Shown here piece by piece: positions 33,801 through 44,400 of a DNA stretch of 64,000 bases; position 1 is the first letter of the stretch; each line of letters opens with the position of its first letter. The notes beneath the pieces are model-generated. The model ran no database searches and was not told where the DNA came from. It was given only the letters and a program-made list of their open reading frames with translations. This DNA comes from Caenorhabditis elegans (taxonomy: Eukaryota > Nematoda > Chromadorea > Rhabditida > Rhabditidae): assembly GCF_000002985.6 (NCBI RefSeq), contig NC_003281.10, positions 434,001 through 498,000 on the forward strand, given 5' to 3'. A program made the position numbers and the translations under genes.

Positions 33801-36800
33801 TAAAATACTCGGAATATTCCAATATGCTGAAATAGTAAAAAAGAAAAATTTGAAAAAATCGCGAAAGTTCGAAAAATCCAGACCTTGAAAACGCAGTTTT
33901 TCAACTTTCGCTAATTTTGATTTTTGAATTTCTCCAAAATTAGAATTTCGACCAATCAGCGACTAGCTCTGCCAACTTTTCAATCAATCAGGAGGAGTAT
34001 GCGGAGTTCGAAGTCGCTGATTGGTGCGAAAGTTGGCGTAGCTTTAAATCTTGGAGGAAATTCAAACAGGGAAATTCGCGAGAGTCGAAAATTTGCGTTT
34101 TTAAAAGTTGGATTTTTAAATTTTTTCCGATTTTTTAAATTTTTCTTTTATAGTATTTCAGCATATTGGAATATTCCGAGTATTTTAAAACTAAATCCCC
34201 ATTTTCCGAACTCCACTTTTAAGACCTTTTTTAATTTAAAAAAAATCGAATTTTTTGAGAAAACTCAGTTTTGAAAAAATGATTTTATTATAAAAATTTC
34301 ATAAAATTCGTATTTTTAAGATTTCGTGTAAAATTGTGAGGTTTTCCTGATAATTTCGAAAAAAAAAAGTAAATTTATATTTTAGAAAGTAAACGTTTTT
34401 TTGTTCAGGTTTTACCTCTGCGGCCTACTCGTGTGCGGAATAGCGTTTGTAAATCTGTCGGCGAAAACTTTGAAAAATTGCCGTCGAATCTCATTTCTAC
34501 CGACTCCTGGAGCACCGAGAAGCACAACGACTCGTCGCCGTTTTTTCTTATTTCTCCATCGAAATACACTCTCGTAGAAGCGTCCTTTGTGATTCTGAAA
34601 ATCGCAAAAATGTTCGATTTTTTTCGTATTTTTAAGGATCCGATTCGAGATTTAGTGTTGCCAATTTTATAGCTTTGAATTGAAAAAAAACTACACTTTT
34701 TAAAGAAAATTCTGAAAAAAAGTGCAAAAGTGGAATTTTCTGGATTTCCAAAATTCCAATTATCTGGATAAAAACCACGTGTAATTGGTTTTTTTTTAAA
34801 TGAAAAAATTTCTCTTTTTTTTACCTAAAAAGTAACGAAAAATCCATTTTTCTGTTCAAAAACTCGCAAAAAATTGATTTTTTACTTAAATTTCACTGAA
34901 AATTCCCATTTTTAACCTAAAAAATCCCAAAAAAATCGATTTTTCGCGCTAAAAACCCCACAATTTTCAGTCGTGAACGTTAAAAATCGCCATTTTAGCT
35001 AAATTTCCACTGAAAATTCTCTTATTTTTTACCTAAAAATTAACGAAAAATCCATTTTTATGTTCAAAAACTCGCAAAAAATAGATTTTTTACTCAAATT
35101 CCACTTTTTTTTTCGATTTTTTGAATTTTTAAGGATCCGATTGGACTTTAGTGTTGCCAATATTTTATAGCGTTTAAATTGAAAAAAAAACTACGCTTTT
35201 TAAAGAAAATTCTGAAAAAAAGTGCAAAAGTGGAATTTTCTGGATCTCCAAAATTCCAATTATCTGGATAAAAACCACGTGGAATTAGATTTTTTTAAAA
35301 TTAAATTTTCTCATTTTTCTGAAGTCATAAGTCACTTTTAAACCCTTTTTCCAAAATTATACCTCTAAAAATGACTGAAAATCATCTGAAGTATCTATTC
35401 CATTTTCTGGAATTTCCGATTGACACTGTAGCCATTCCGACGGTACGAGACCCACTTTTTCTGAAAAAATCATTATTTTTGGAATTTCAGAGCGCAATTT
35501 TCTCACTGGAATCATCTCGATTCTCGTCATCATGACTCTCTTTCCGCCTCGCCAGTGCTCCGAATCCGATTTTTCGAGTTTGCCACCAATATTGGTCCTT
35601 TTCGTCGAGGATCTCTAGAATATCACCGCCGCGGAAGGAAATTGCAGCTTCTGGGCAGGGATGACGTTTGTCCTGCCATGGATCGTAGTCGAACTGAAAA
35701 CTAGGAAGAATTCTAGGCTATTTTTACGGAATTTCTACTTGGAAATTGAAAAATTTGCGAATTTTGGACTAAAATTCTGAGAAAAACTAGAAAAAACCAC
35801 TTACCAAAGCTCGGGCATACCGATGTGACGACTTTTTCTGCTTTAACTTCTGGTTTATTTCTGCAGGGATCAGCTTGAAGGTTATCTGAAAAATAATATT
35901 GGAAATTTGAGAAAAAACGTGTATTTTTATAGATTTTCTTAAAAACTTTTTTAGTTCAGGCTAAAAGTTACAAATTACTGAGAAAATGCAAATTTTTTCT
36001 GATATTTCAGGTTTTTTTTTTAAATTATAATAAATCCATCTTCAATGTTTTTTAACAAATACAGAATTTTTTAGCAATTTTCAGGTATACAAGACGATAC
36101 GAATATGTGATTTTTTACAAATTTTCTCTGATTTTCGTGATAAACTGCTAGGAAATTGTTGTTTTTTCGAATTTTTTAAAACAAAATCACTAACAATTCC
36201 ATTATCACATTTATCCAGCAGCTTCACGATTTCCCTGGGCTCCTTATCCGCTACAGTAATCCCATTGACCTCCAATACTCGATCGCCTTCCTGAATACAT
36301 CCACTACGGTCTGCCACACCGTTCGCCATTATTCGTGCCACGTATACTTTGCCACGTTCGCATTTTATTGTTGCACCGAGGGGTTCGCCACGTCGCACTA
36401 TTCGCACCTGGAAAATTGAAACAAAAAATTAGAAAAATGAAATGGAATATAAAATTTTTGGGTCTGTTAAATATTTAGCAGACCAAAGTTGGGTATGCTA
36501 AATATTTAGCAGACCCAAACCAATATTTAGCAGACCAAAGTTGGGTATGCTAAATATTTAGCAGACCAATGCCAATATTTAGCAGACCCAAGTTAGGTAT
36601 GCTAAATATTTAGCAGACCCAAGTTGGGTATGCTAAATATTTAGCAGACCAAAGTTGGGTCTGCTAAATATTTAGCAGACCATTGCCAATATTTAGCAGA
36701 CCCAAGTTAGGTATGCTAAATATTTAGCAGACCAATGCCCATATTTAGCAGACCCAAGTTAGGTATGCTAAATATTTAGCAGACCAAAGTTGGGTCTGCT

Positions 36801-37695
36801 AAATATTTAGCAGACCAAAGTTGGGTCTGCTAAATATTTAGCAGACCAAAGTTGGGTGTGCTAAATATTTAGCAGACCCAAGCCAATTTTAGCAGACCAA
36901 TAGAATTTTATAAAAGTGGAAATTTGAAAAAATTGTCAATTTTACTAGCCAATTTTTCCAAAATTTTGAAAATTTCAATAGAATTTCCGAACAAAAACCG
37001 TCGATCCTCACAATTTTCACAGCGACCCCATCATCCTCGTCAACTTCGAACGGAACGTCTGGAAGCTGCGGAGCAAACCGCCCGGCTGAAATTTCCTGCG
37101 CCGCCCATAATACTCCCTGTACACGTGGCAAATTTAGGAGCTCAACGAGTTGCTGAACCGACGAAGATTTGATATTTGAAATGTCCCAGTCGTCGAGAAC
37201 GTTCTGTGATAGTTCTTGAAATGAGATCTCTTGTTTCTGGTCGTTTGTTGAGAAATTCCGCAGAATTGATACGGCTTTTTGTTGCTTTTTCGTTAAACTT
37301 GTTCGTGGAGGCCTTTCGTCGTCTGGAATTTCAGTAAATTGGTGTTTATTGCCACTTTTTTTTTCAAAAGTAGCTAAAATTTGCTTAAAAACCATAAAAA
37401 ACTTGATTTTTTTAAGATTAAAAATGTTTAAACTAGCTTATTTATCTACTTAAAATTCTAAAAACCGTATTTTCAAAAAAAAAGTTATATTTGGGTCTGC
37501 GAAATATTTAGCAGACCAAAATTCCTTTAATTTTCGCCGAAATTGTATTATTCTTCCGCCAAGAATCTCTTTTATCTGCTCAATGTCTTGCAATTTCTCG
37601 ATTTTCAAACACGTACTCTCATTAGATGTCCCCGCTGCTACTTCCTCTGCATAATCCAGTATTGTTCCAAATATTGCCGATAAATTGTCGGGCAT
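30866..37695 (-). CDS. MPP/p55-type membrane-associated guanylate kinase (MAGUK), about 600 aa
   Basis: Minus-strand exons: 37695-37517, then 37322-37012 (junction uncertain), 36407-36195, 35885-35805, 35693-35507, 35460-35363, 34594-34416, 32034-31776, 31162-30866. Domain order: L27 (MPDNLSAIFGTILDYAEEV); second L27 (SVQQLVELLNLPRVQGVL); PDZ (EPLGATIKCERGKVYVARIM, then RSGCIQEGDRVLEVNGI); SH3 (FDYDPW ... DQYWWQTRKIGFG ... GLVPSEWLQ); guanylate kinase-like (VVVLLGAPGVGR, HTSRP, LYGTALKSVRKASEKG). The protein ends ATWMPMKWLDDIGE. The P-loop-like GAPGVGR lacks the canonical GKS/T, as expected of non-catalytic MAGUK kinase folds. MPP proteins scaffold polarity and junction complexes under the plasma membrane. 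All junctions from 37322 downstream are in phase. Exon 1 ends in phase 2 at GTCTGC inside a palindromic repeat and does not join 37322 in frame; an acceptor at 37354 would restore phase but is atypical. Confidence 0.85.
31610..31705. repeat. TGCTAAATATTTAGCA palindrome array (small)
   Basis: A few copies of the unit with GCTAAATATTTAGCAGACC and GGGTATGCTAAATATTTAGC, in the MAGUK intron between its last two exons. First member of a family confined to about 31.6-59.5 kb. Confidence 0.7.
33349..34222. mobile_element. Inverted-repeat element disrupted by a second insertion
   Basis: Outer ends AAAGGTGGAGTTCGGAAA and its inverse TTTCCGAACTCCACTTTT. Further inward, ATTTAGTTTTAAAATACTCG and its inverse, and GCATATTGGAATATTCCG-type segments pair. 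The left terminus is split by the 410-bp element at 33368-33777. Without it the host element would be about 455 bp. It lies in a MAGUK intron. Confidence 0.7.
33368..33777. mobile_element. Nested hAT-type MITE with 8-bp target duplication
   Basis: Starts CAGAGGTGGGCGGATATTTT and ends with the inverse AATATCCGCCCACCTCTG; arms of roughly 160 bases are nearly identical. TTCGGAAA flanks it on both sides (33360-33367 and 33778-33785). That word is part of the terminal repeat of the host element, proving insertion into it. Confidence 0.88.
34635..35290. repeat. Tandem duplication inside a MAGUK intron, offset about 495 bp
   Basis: AAGGATCCGATT through ACCACGTG(T/G)(A/G)ATT at about 34635-34790 recurs at 35129-35288 with few changes. 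Between them GTAACGAAAAATCCATTTTT (about 34832) recurs at about 35041, indicating overlapping duplication events. Confidence 0.7.
36466..36900. repeat. TGCTAAATATTTAGCA palindrome array, about 13 units
   Basis: A 31-bp unit, GGGTATGCTAAATATTTAGC plus AGACCAAAGTT, repeated with small changes in the MAGUK intron between the PDZ exon and the upstream exon. Each unit is centred on a perfect 14-bp palindrome. Confidence 0.92.
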
Positions 37696-38332
37696 TTGAG
37701 ATCTGGAATTCGGTTTTTTCTTCAAATTTCTTCAAATTTCAGCACTAATTCGTAAAAATACACGAAATTTCTGTCAAAAAATCAATTGAAAGCGAAAAAA
37801 TGAGCACTTTAGTGTAAAACAAAGGGGGAACCTTTTAATTTAGAGGGGCTCGGTTAAACAAGGCGTGCGGCGGAGTGTCGTTGCAAGGAAATTTGAATTT
37901 AAATTTTATTTTTTCAGGTTTGATAAAACGTATTTAAATTAAAATTTATGACATTTTTTTATTGTAATCGTTAATTTTTCGAGTTTAAATCAATTTTTGG
38001 CGAAGTTTAGTTCATAAATATCGACTTTCCTTCGATATTTCACAATTTTTTCGATTTTCTTCGAATTTTTCAATCATTCTTTTCTGATTTTGGAATCGAA
38101 TTCCAGAAATTTTCGAAAATTAACTAAAAATTGATAACAAAACAAAATAACTGAAAGTTGTCCACGAGGAGTCCACAGAATACTTTCGTGGCGGGACCCG
38201 GCAGCGCGAAAACCTAGATTTCGAATTTTCATGTGAATTTTCACGTTTTTTCTCTGAATTTCGGTTGAATTTCTCCCCATCTTCTAATTTTCCAACAAAT
38301 ATTTCTGAATTTTCAGCAAAAATTCGGCGCAG
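37696..38332. promoter_or_regulatory. Divergent promoter region between MAGUK and nemp-1
   Basis: 637 bases separate the two divergently read ATGs. The region is AT-rich with a GC-richer stretch at about 37845-37890. TTTTCAG immediately upstream of each start (GAATTCCAG before the MAGUK ATG on the minus strand, ATTTTCAG at about 38315 before nemp-1) may be trans-splice sites. No TATA box seen. Confidence 0.4.
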
Positions 38333-41082
38333 ATGCGCTTACTGACCCTCGCACTACTCGTCGCGGGTAGCTTGGCCTATAAATTCGAGGATTGTGAGCA
38401 AAAACCGGCAGGTAAGACTTTTTTAAAGTTTCAAAATTAAAAAAAAAATAATTTTCAGCTCTAAACCAGGTCCTTCGTGTCGGCGCCAAGCTTTACTCGT
38501 ACAATCTCGACTTTTTCTATCAGAAAGCACTACCTTACAACGCGATATACGCGTTTACCGATGTTTTTTTGCAGACTAATCTGACAAATGCGGATCAATA
38601 TCAGTTTTATCAGGTAGGTTCTCGGGAAATGCTTGCGAAAATATAAAATGGAGTTGTTTCAGGGTACAAACTGCACAACTGTTCAACAGCTTTACGATAA
38701 TGACAATCGTTATTTCGGAATTTTACGGAAAGCCGCACTTTTGAGGTTTGGACCGCGAAAAAGACACAGATTTTATGATAAATCAGCAAAAATTTGTTGG
38801 ATTTCGCTGATAAATAGAAATGTGCAACAGAGAAACGTGGAAATTTTGGTCTGCTAAATATTTAGCACACCAAAGTTGGGTATGCTAAATATTTAGCAGA
38901 CCCAAAGTTAGAAGAAAGCCAATAATTCCGAATTTTCCGTCTAATTTTAATTAAAATTCGATTAAACTTTTGCGTTTCTGCTAGGATTTTAGTAAATTCA
39001 TCGAAGATTTTGCAGAAAGTCACGGATTTTCGGGTATCCCAACTCTAGCTGTAAAATATTCTGAAAAATCCAACAATTAAACTAAATTTTGCAGATCTCA
39101 TCAGTTAAATCCGTTCAATGACACAATCGTCGGCGTCTCCACAACTGAACCATACGAAATATCGGTTTTAATTTGGAGTTAGTATTAAATTGAATTTATT
39201 TTTAAAAAATCGTTAAACAAATTCTTCCAGAAGTCAACTATTTCCGTGTTGGTGTCTACGTCGGAGCAATCGTGCTATTTTTGCTCGCCAGCAAGCTCGT
39301 TAGAAATGTCGTCTTCTACTACACCAGTGGATGTTCTTTCGGATTGCTCGCTTCACTGCTCTTGGTGGCATTTATTGTGTGGCGTGTTGCGCCGAAGGTA
39401 TGGGAAATTAGGTTCTGCTAAATATTGGCAAATTCATCAAAAAACTCCAAATTTTCAGAAAACAATTGGAGTTCCGATCCTCATTGGTGGCTGGTCAGTC
39501 TCCCTTTACATGCTTCACTTCGCCTGGTCAAATCTTCAAAGCATCATGATTGAATATCAAAAATACGTGATCGGATACTTTGCCACGGTTCTTCTGATCT
39601 CAATGGCGGTCTGCTACAAGCGAGGCCCTCCAACTGACGCGAGATCCCATGACATCGCTCAATGGACCCTTCAGCTCGTCGCCCTTGCGCTAATTTATTT
39701 CTCGGTGCAAATGGTTGAGGTATCGACTGGAACGATCGGAGCTCTGATAATCCAGCAAATTTGCCGCGGATTTTTATTCGCTGGAATTCGGTGGTACTTC
39801 GTTGGGCTGAAAGCCGTTTGGAGGAAGTTCTTCCCGGCGAGACGACGATTGTTGAATGAGGAAGAGTATGAGGAGCAGGCGGAGAAGACGACGAAAGAGC
39901 AGTTGGCTCAGCTTAGAGAATACTGTAAGAAAGAGGGAAATAGGCCGTGGAAGATTGCCGGAAATGTGAGAAGCGCTAGACGGTAAGAGTATCAGTATAA
40001 TTTCGTGAGTTGGGTCTGCTAAATATTGGCATGGGTCTGCTAAACATTTAGCATACCTAACATTGGTCTGCTAAATATTTAGCATACCCAACTTTGGTCT
40101 GCTAAATATTTAGCATACCCAACTATGGTCTGCTAAATATTGGCTTGGGTCTGCTAAATATTTAGCATACCCAACTAGGTCTGCTAAATATTTAGCATAC
40201 CTAACTTTGGTCTGCTAAATATTGGCTTGGGTCTAATAAATATATAGCATACCCAACTTTGGTCTGCTAAATATTGGCATTGGTCTGCTAAATATTTAGC
40301 ATACCCAACTTTGGTATGGTCTGCTAAATATTTAGCATACCCAACTTTGGTCTGCTAAATATTTAGCATACCCAACTTTGGTCTGCTAAATATTTAGCAG
40401 ACCAAATCTCCAATTAAATTCTTCTAATTCATATTTTAAGTCGCAGACTCGCCCGATTCATCGAAGGAGAAGACGATCATATAACAGAAGACGAGATATA
40501 CGCTCATGAGCTGACTGGAGACGTTCTTGACGATGAGGACTACGATTTCAACGAGGATTACGGCCTTCGAACGCCGAATGAATCACATTTCGACTTGGAA
40601 GACGATGAGGATGGTGCTGAGGAATGGGATGAAGTCGTTGTCAGAAGAAGAGCTTCGGAATATGGGTACGCATCTAGGTCTGCTATTCATCGTAATTTTC
40701 CATTTTTTACAGAAGAGACTCCGTACAGTCCGTTCGTGTGCCACGTAGCGTTTCCTCGCGTCTTTTGTCTCCATATCAAGGCCAAAACCATATGAACAGA
40801 TCACTGGGACCCGGAATCGGATTCCGAAGAGACTCAACACCACGTCACGGGAACTTCCAATCAGAGCATCGGCCACGCATGCCACGCACCGAGCAGATCT
40901 ATCGCAGCCGACGCGTTGAATATGACGTCAAGAATGGACGTGTTGAAGGACCATCGAGCTCTACTGCTTCTGGAATGACGCCAAGCGAATATATGCGGAA
41001 GGCGAGAAGGATCGATGCGACGTCGAAGACACCGACAAGGAAATCCCGGCATCCGACTGAATCGGAGGACGCCGACGAATAA
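38333..41082 (+). CDS. nemp-1: Nuclear envelope integral membrane protein (NEMP1/TMEM194 family), 8 coding exons, 561 aa
   Basis: Exons: 38333-38411, 38459-38613, 38663-38745, 39095-39177, 39231-39397, 39459-39982, 40441-40665, 40713-41082; phases agree, giving 561 codons. A signal peptide (LLTLALLVAGSLA) is followed by a lumenal domain of about 115 residues containing NCTT and NDT glycosylation sites. The multi-span core (about 142-345) carries family signatures: FYYTSGCSFGLLASLLLV, GVPILIGGWSVSLYML and AVCYKRGPPTDARS. The C-terminal tail of about 200 residues is acidic, then Arg/Ser-rich (RRRASEYGRDSVQSVRV), consistent with a nucleoplasmic tail. NEMP proteins sit in the inner nuclear membrane, stiffen the nuclear envelope and support fertility. 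mat-3 follows 371 bp downstream on the same strand. The symbol is my recollection for the C. elegans orthologue; the family assignment is strong. Confidence 0.88.
40010..40410. repeat. TGCTAAATATTTAGCA palindrome array, about 12 units, inverse orientation
   Basis: In nemp-1 intron 6. The linker reads ACCCAACTTTGGTCTGC, the reverse of the linker in the MAGUK and unc-45 arrays. Some units are shortened to TGCTAAATATTGGC. Smaller pieces lie at 38850-38907 (intron 3) and about 39411-39430 (intron 5). Confidence 0.9.
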
Positions 41083-41453
41083 TTGGACTGAAAATACGGA
41101 AAATTTTGTGAATTTCCTTGAAAATTTCCGAATTTTTCGCTTCTAAATTTCCTGATCTACCCGGTTTCGCATTTGCCATTTTCATTTCTCCCTTTCCAAT
41201 ATTTCTAAAACTTATTTTTGCGACTTTTATTCTTTATTCATATGCCGAAATTCATAAATTACAGGTTTCTCACACACACAATCAAAATATCTCAGTTTTT
41301 CCCTTTCCCCCGATTGATTTCGATGATTTTTCTGCGAATAATACGGTTTCTTGGATTTTTTTTTTGATTTTAAGCCGATTTTTTTGGTTTTTACCCCGTG
41401 TATATCGATTTTTCAACAATTTTTATTTAGTTGAGATTGTCAAATTTTTCCAG

Positions 41454-44400
41454 ATGAACAGAATGAACGTGAGTTTTTCAACTCCCGTGCAAAACTCAAC
41501 GGCCAGTCGACTTGCGTTGATTCAACAGGTGAGAAAAAGCCCGAAAATTGAGCGAAAATTTGAATTTTCAGGCCGCTGCCCGCAGTGGAGCTCTCCCGCC
41601 AGCCGGACAATACCGTGGTAGCAAACTTTCGCCGTTTGATGTCTCTCAGATGTCGGGAGTCTCGATTTCTATGGTTAATATTTGGAAAATCTATTGTTTA
41701 AAAACGTTTGCTTGGGTCTGTTAAATATTTACCAACCTAACCGTTGGTCTGCTAAATATTTAGCAGACCTAACTTTGGTCTGCTAAATATTTAGCAGACC
41801 CATAGAACTGTTGGCGTGCCCTGAAAACTGGGAAATTTTGATTTTTCGACACTTTCACAAAGTTTGGACTGCTAGAATTTCGGGAATATAGAAAAATGTA
41901 TATTTTTCAAATTTAAAATCATTAAAATTTGCAGGTTGAACGCGCCAAAATCAACGGACCAGAATTCGTGGAGGAACTCGAATGGCTCCGCCAACAGACA
42001 ACATCTCGCTGTTTTCTGGACGCTGAAATGTGGACAAACGAGATTTTGGCCCACCTACCTGATAAATGGTGTGCTCCGAACACGCTAAACCTCTACAATC
42101 AAGTCAGCGAGCTTGTCCTCGATAACACGCGTTCACCAATGGCGTCACCCGCTTCGAATAGCCTTTACGCACCCGGAGAAGATCAAATGCCGACTGTAAA
42201 ACGGAATCATACGTCGAGATTTGCTCAGTCGTTGATCAAAAATAAGGAGTTTAGAAGGGCGGCGTTTTTCTTGGAGAAAACGATGAATGGCAATAAATTG
42301 GATCATTTTTTACATTTTAGATGCTTATTTTTGGCTTATTATCAGGAACATCTTGAGAATGACGCTGAAGGAATCGAGAGAAAAACCAGTTTTGCTGAAG
42401 AGAGATCTCCATTTTCGTTGTTATATCAGGTGCGAATGAAACGTGGAATTTTTGAAAAATTCGGTGGCCTAGTTTTTTCCCTCACGGCCACAAAATAAAT
42501 TTTATCCAAAAATTTCAGAGACCTTTCACGGGTTTCTCGCTTCCCTCATAAATTGAAATGGAAGAGTTTTCCTGCCGAACTAGGCCATTTTGGCTGGCCA
42601 TATCTGGGGTATATTTACGGCGTGTCGCGTCGCGGCTCGATTTTAGTTGTAAAACTAAATATATTTGTCCGTGTGGAGTACACGACACTTTTCCACGCGT
42701 TGTCCGGCAGGCGATGGTCAATGGAGCGAGAAAAAAGCACTGTGGGAGGCCAGAACCCCGTGACCTTTTTCAATTTTTAAGGCTAAGGCCATAAAAATCA
42801 ACAAAATCTAAATTTTCAGCGCATGGAAGACAAAAAGCTTCGAGAAAACGAAGATGTGTGGTTTGAATACCTAATGGGACTTCTCGAAGTGGAACTTGGA
42901 CTCAAAGATTTGGCAGAAAAGAGTTTCCGAAATGTTGTGATCCGTGAGCCCCGAATCTGGCCAGCATGGGAAGCCTTGTCTCGATTAATTGCTGATATTG
43001 AAGGTACTACTAATAAACGGGATTCCAACGTTTGTGGAGAAATTTGAAAAAAAGACACCGTTTCCGAATTTTCGATACTGGGAACGTAGTTAAAAATTTA
43101 TTTAAAAAAACGTAAATAACTAAATATAATTTCGTTTTTTTCATGACAATTTTCATTATTTCAGAATTTTCTTCTTTTTTTTTGCAAATATTATATGTAA
43201 TTGTGATTATGGTCATTTTTTTTTCAAGATAAACCCTCATTTTTTTAGAAATCAAAGGGGAATTAAATTCAGAAAATTCAAAACTAGTGAAAAAGGTTTT
43301 TAAAATTCTGAAAAAAACCTGTCAATTATTTCTTGTTAATTTCTCCAAAAAAAAAATTATAACGAAAATTTCAAAAATGATCAAATTTGTTCAAAACCAA
43401 ATCATAACCAACAACAAAAATACATATTTCCTCAGAAACTGAATTTTCAGCCAATTGTCTATTTTTTGTTCGGAAAAACTGAAAATTTCAGCCGAAATTT
43501 CGCATATTTCCACGTTCTCCCCTCAATTTCCACGATTTTTTCAGACGATATAAATCTGATTTTTGAAAAAATTGTAACAAAATCTGAAAAAAACTGCAAA
43601 TTCTGTCACTTTAAGTCATGCTTTATCCGAATTTTTAATTTTTGAAATTTCTAATAGTCCACGTGGAATTGGATCTGCCAATAGAGTTTCGTTTAAAAAA
43701 ACATGAATTTCTATTAATTTCTTCAAACCAACCATTTTGGCTGAATTTTTTCCAGAAAGCCCCAAAAATGAGTATTTTTTTGACGAAAACTGAATTTTTG
43801 GCCAACATTACAGCTAATAAATTAATTATATAGAAGACCTACCTACTATTTTTTTAATCGGAAAATCTGAAACTTTCAGCCAAATTTCCACGTGGAGTTA
43901 GACGATGAATACTGTTAAAAATAAAAAGATATGAAATTCTGTAAATCTTCAAAAAAAATTTACACAATTTTGGCTGACGTCACCAATTTTTCCAAAAACA
44001 TCTGAAAATTGCTGTATTTTTTGTCGAAAAACTGAAAAAAAAATATTTCGCAGACCAAAATTGGGTATGCTAAATATTTAGCAGACCAAGGTTGGGTATG
44101 CTAAATATTTAGCAGACCAAAGTTGGGTATGCTAAATATTTAGCAGACCAAAGTTGGGTATCCAATTTTTCCAAAAAAATCTGAAAATTGCTGTATTTTT
44201 TGTCGAAAAACTGAAATTTCCAGCCGAAATTCCACATATTTCCACAATTTTTTTCCAGATGCCGACAAATTCGTGACATCTGCCGAAGTGAAGTCACTTT
44301 GGATGGGTGACTGGTTCATGACACTGGTACTTCAACGATTCCATCAGCATTCGATGGCAATTCAAAAAGCCGAACAACTGGTGACACGTGGAATGACGGG

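Noticed and set aside
33373..33822. Matching frames on opposite strands
   Set aside because: Arms of the nested hAT-type foldback element.
36924..37172. Plus-strand 82-codon frame
   Set aside because: Antisense shadow of the MAGUK L27/PDZ exon.
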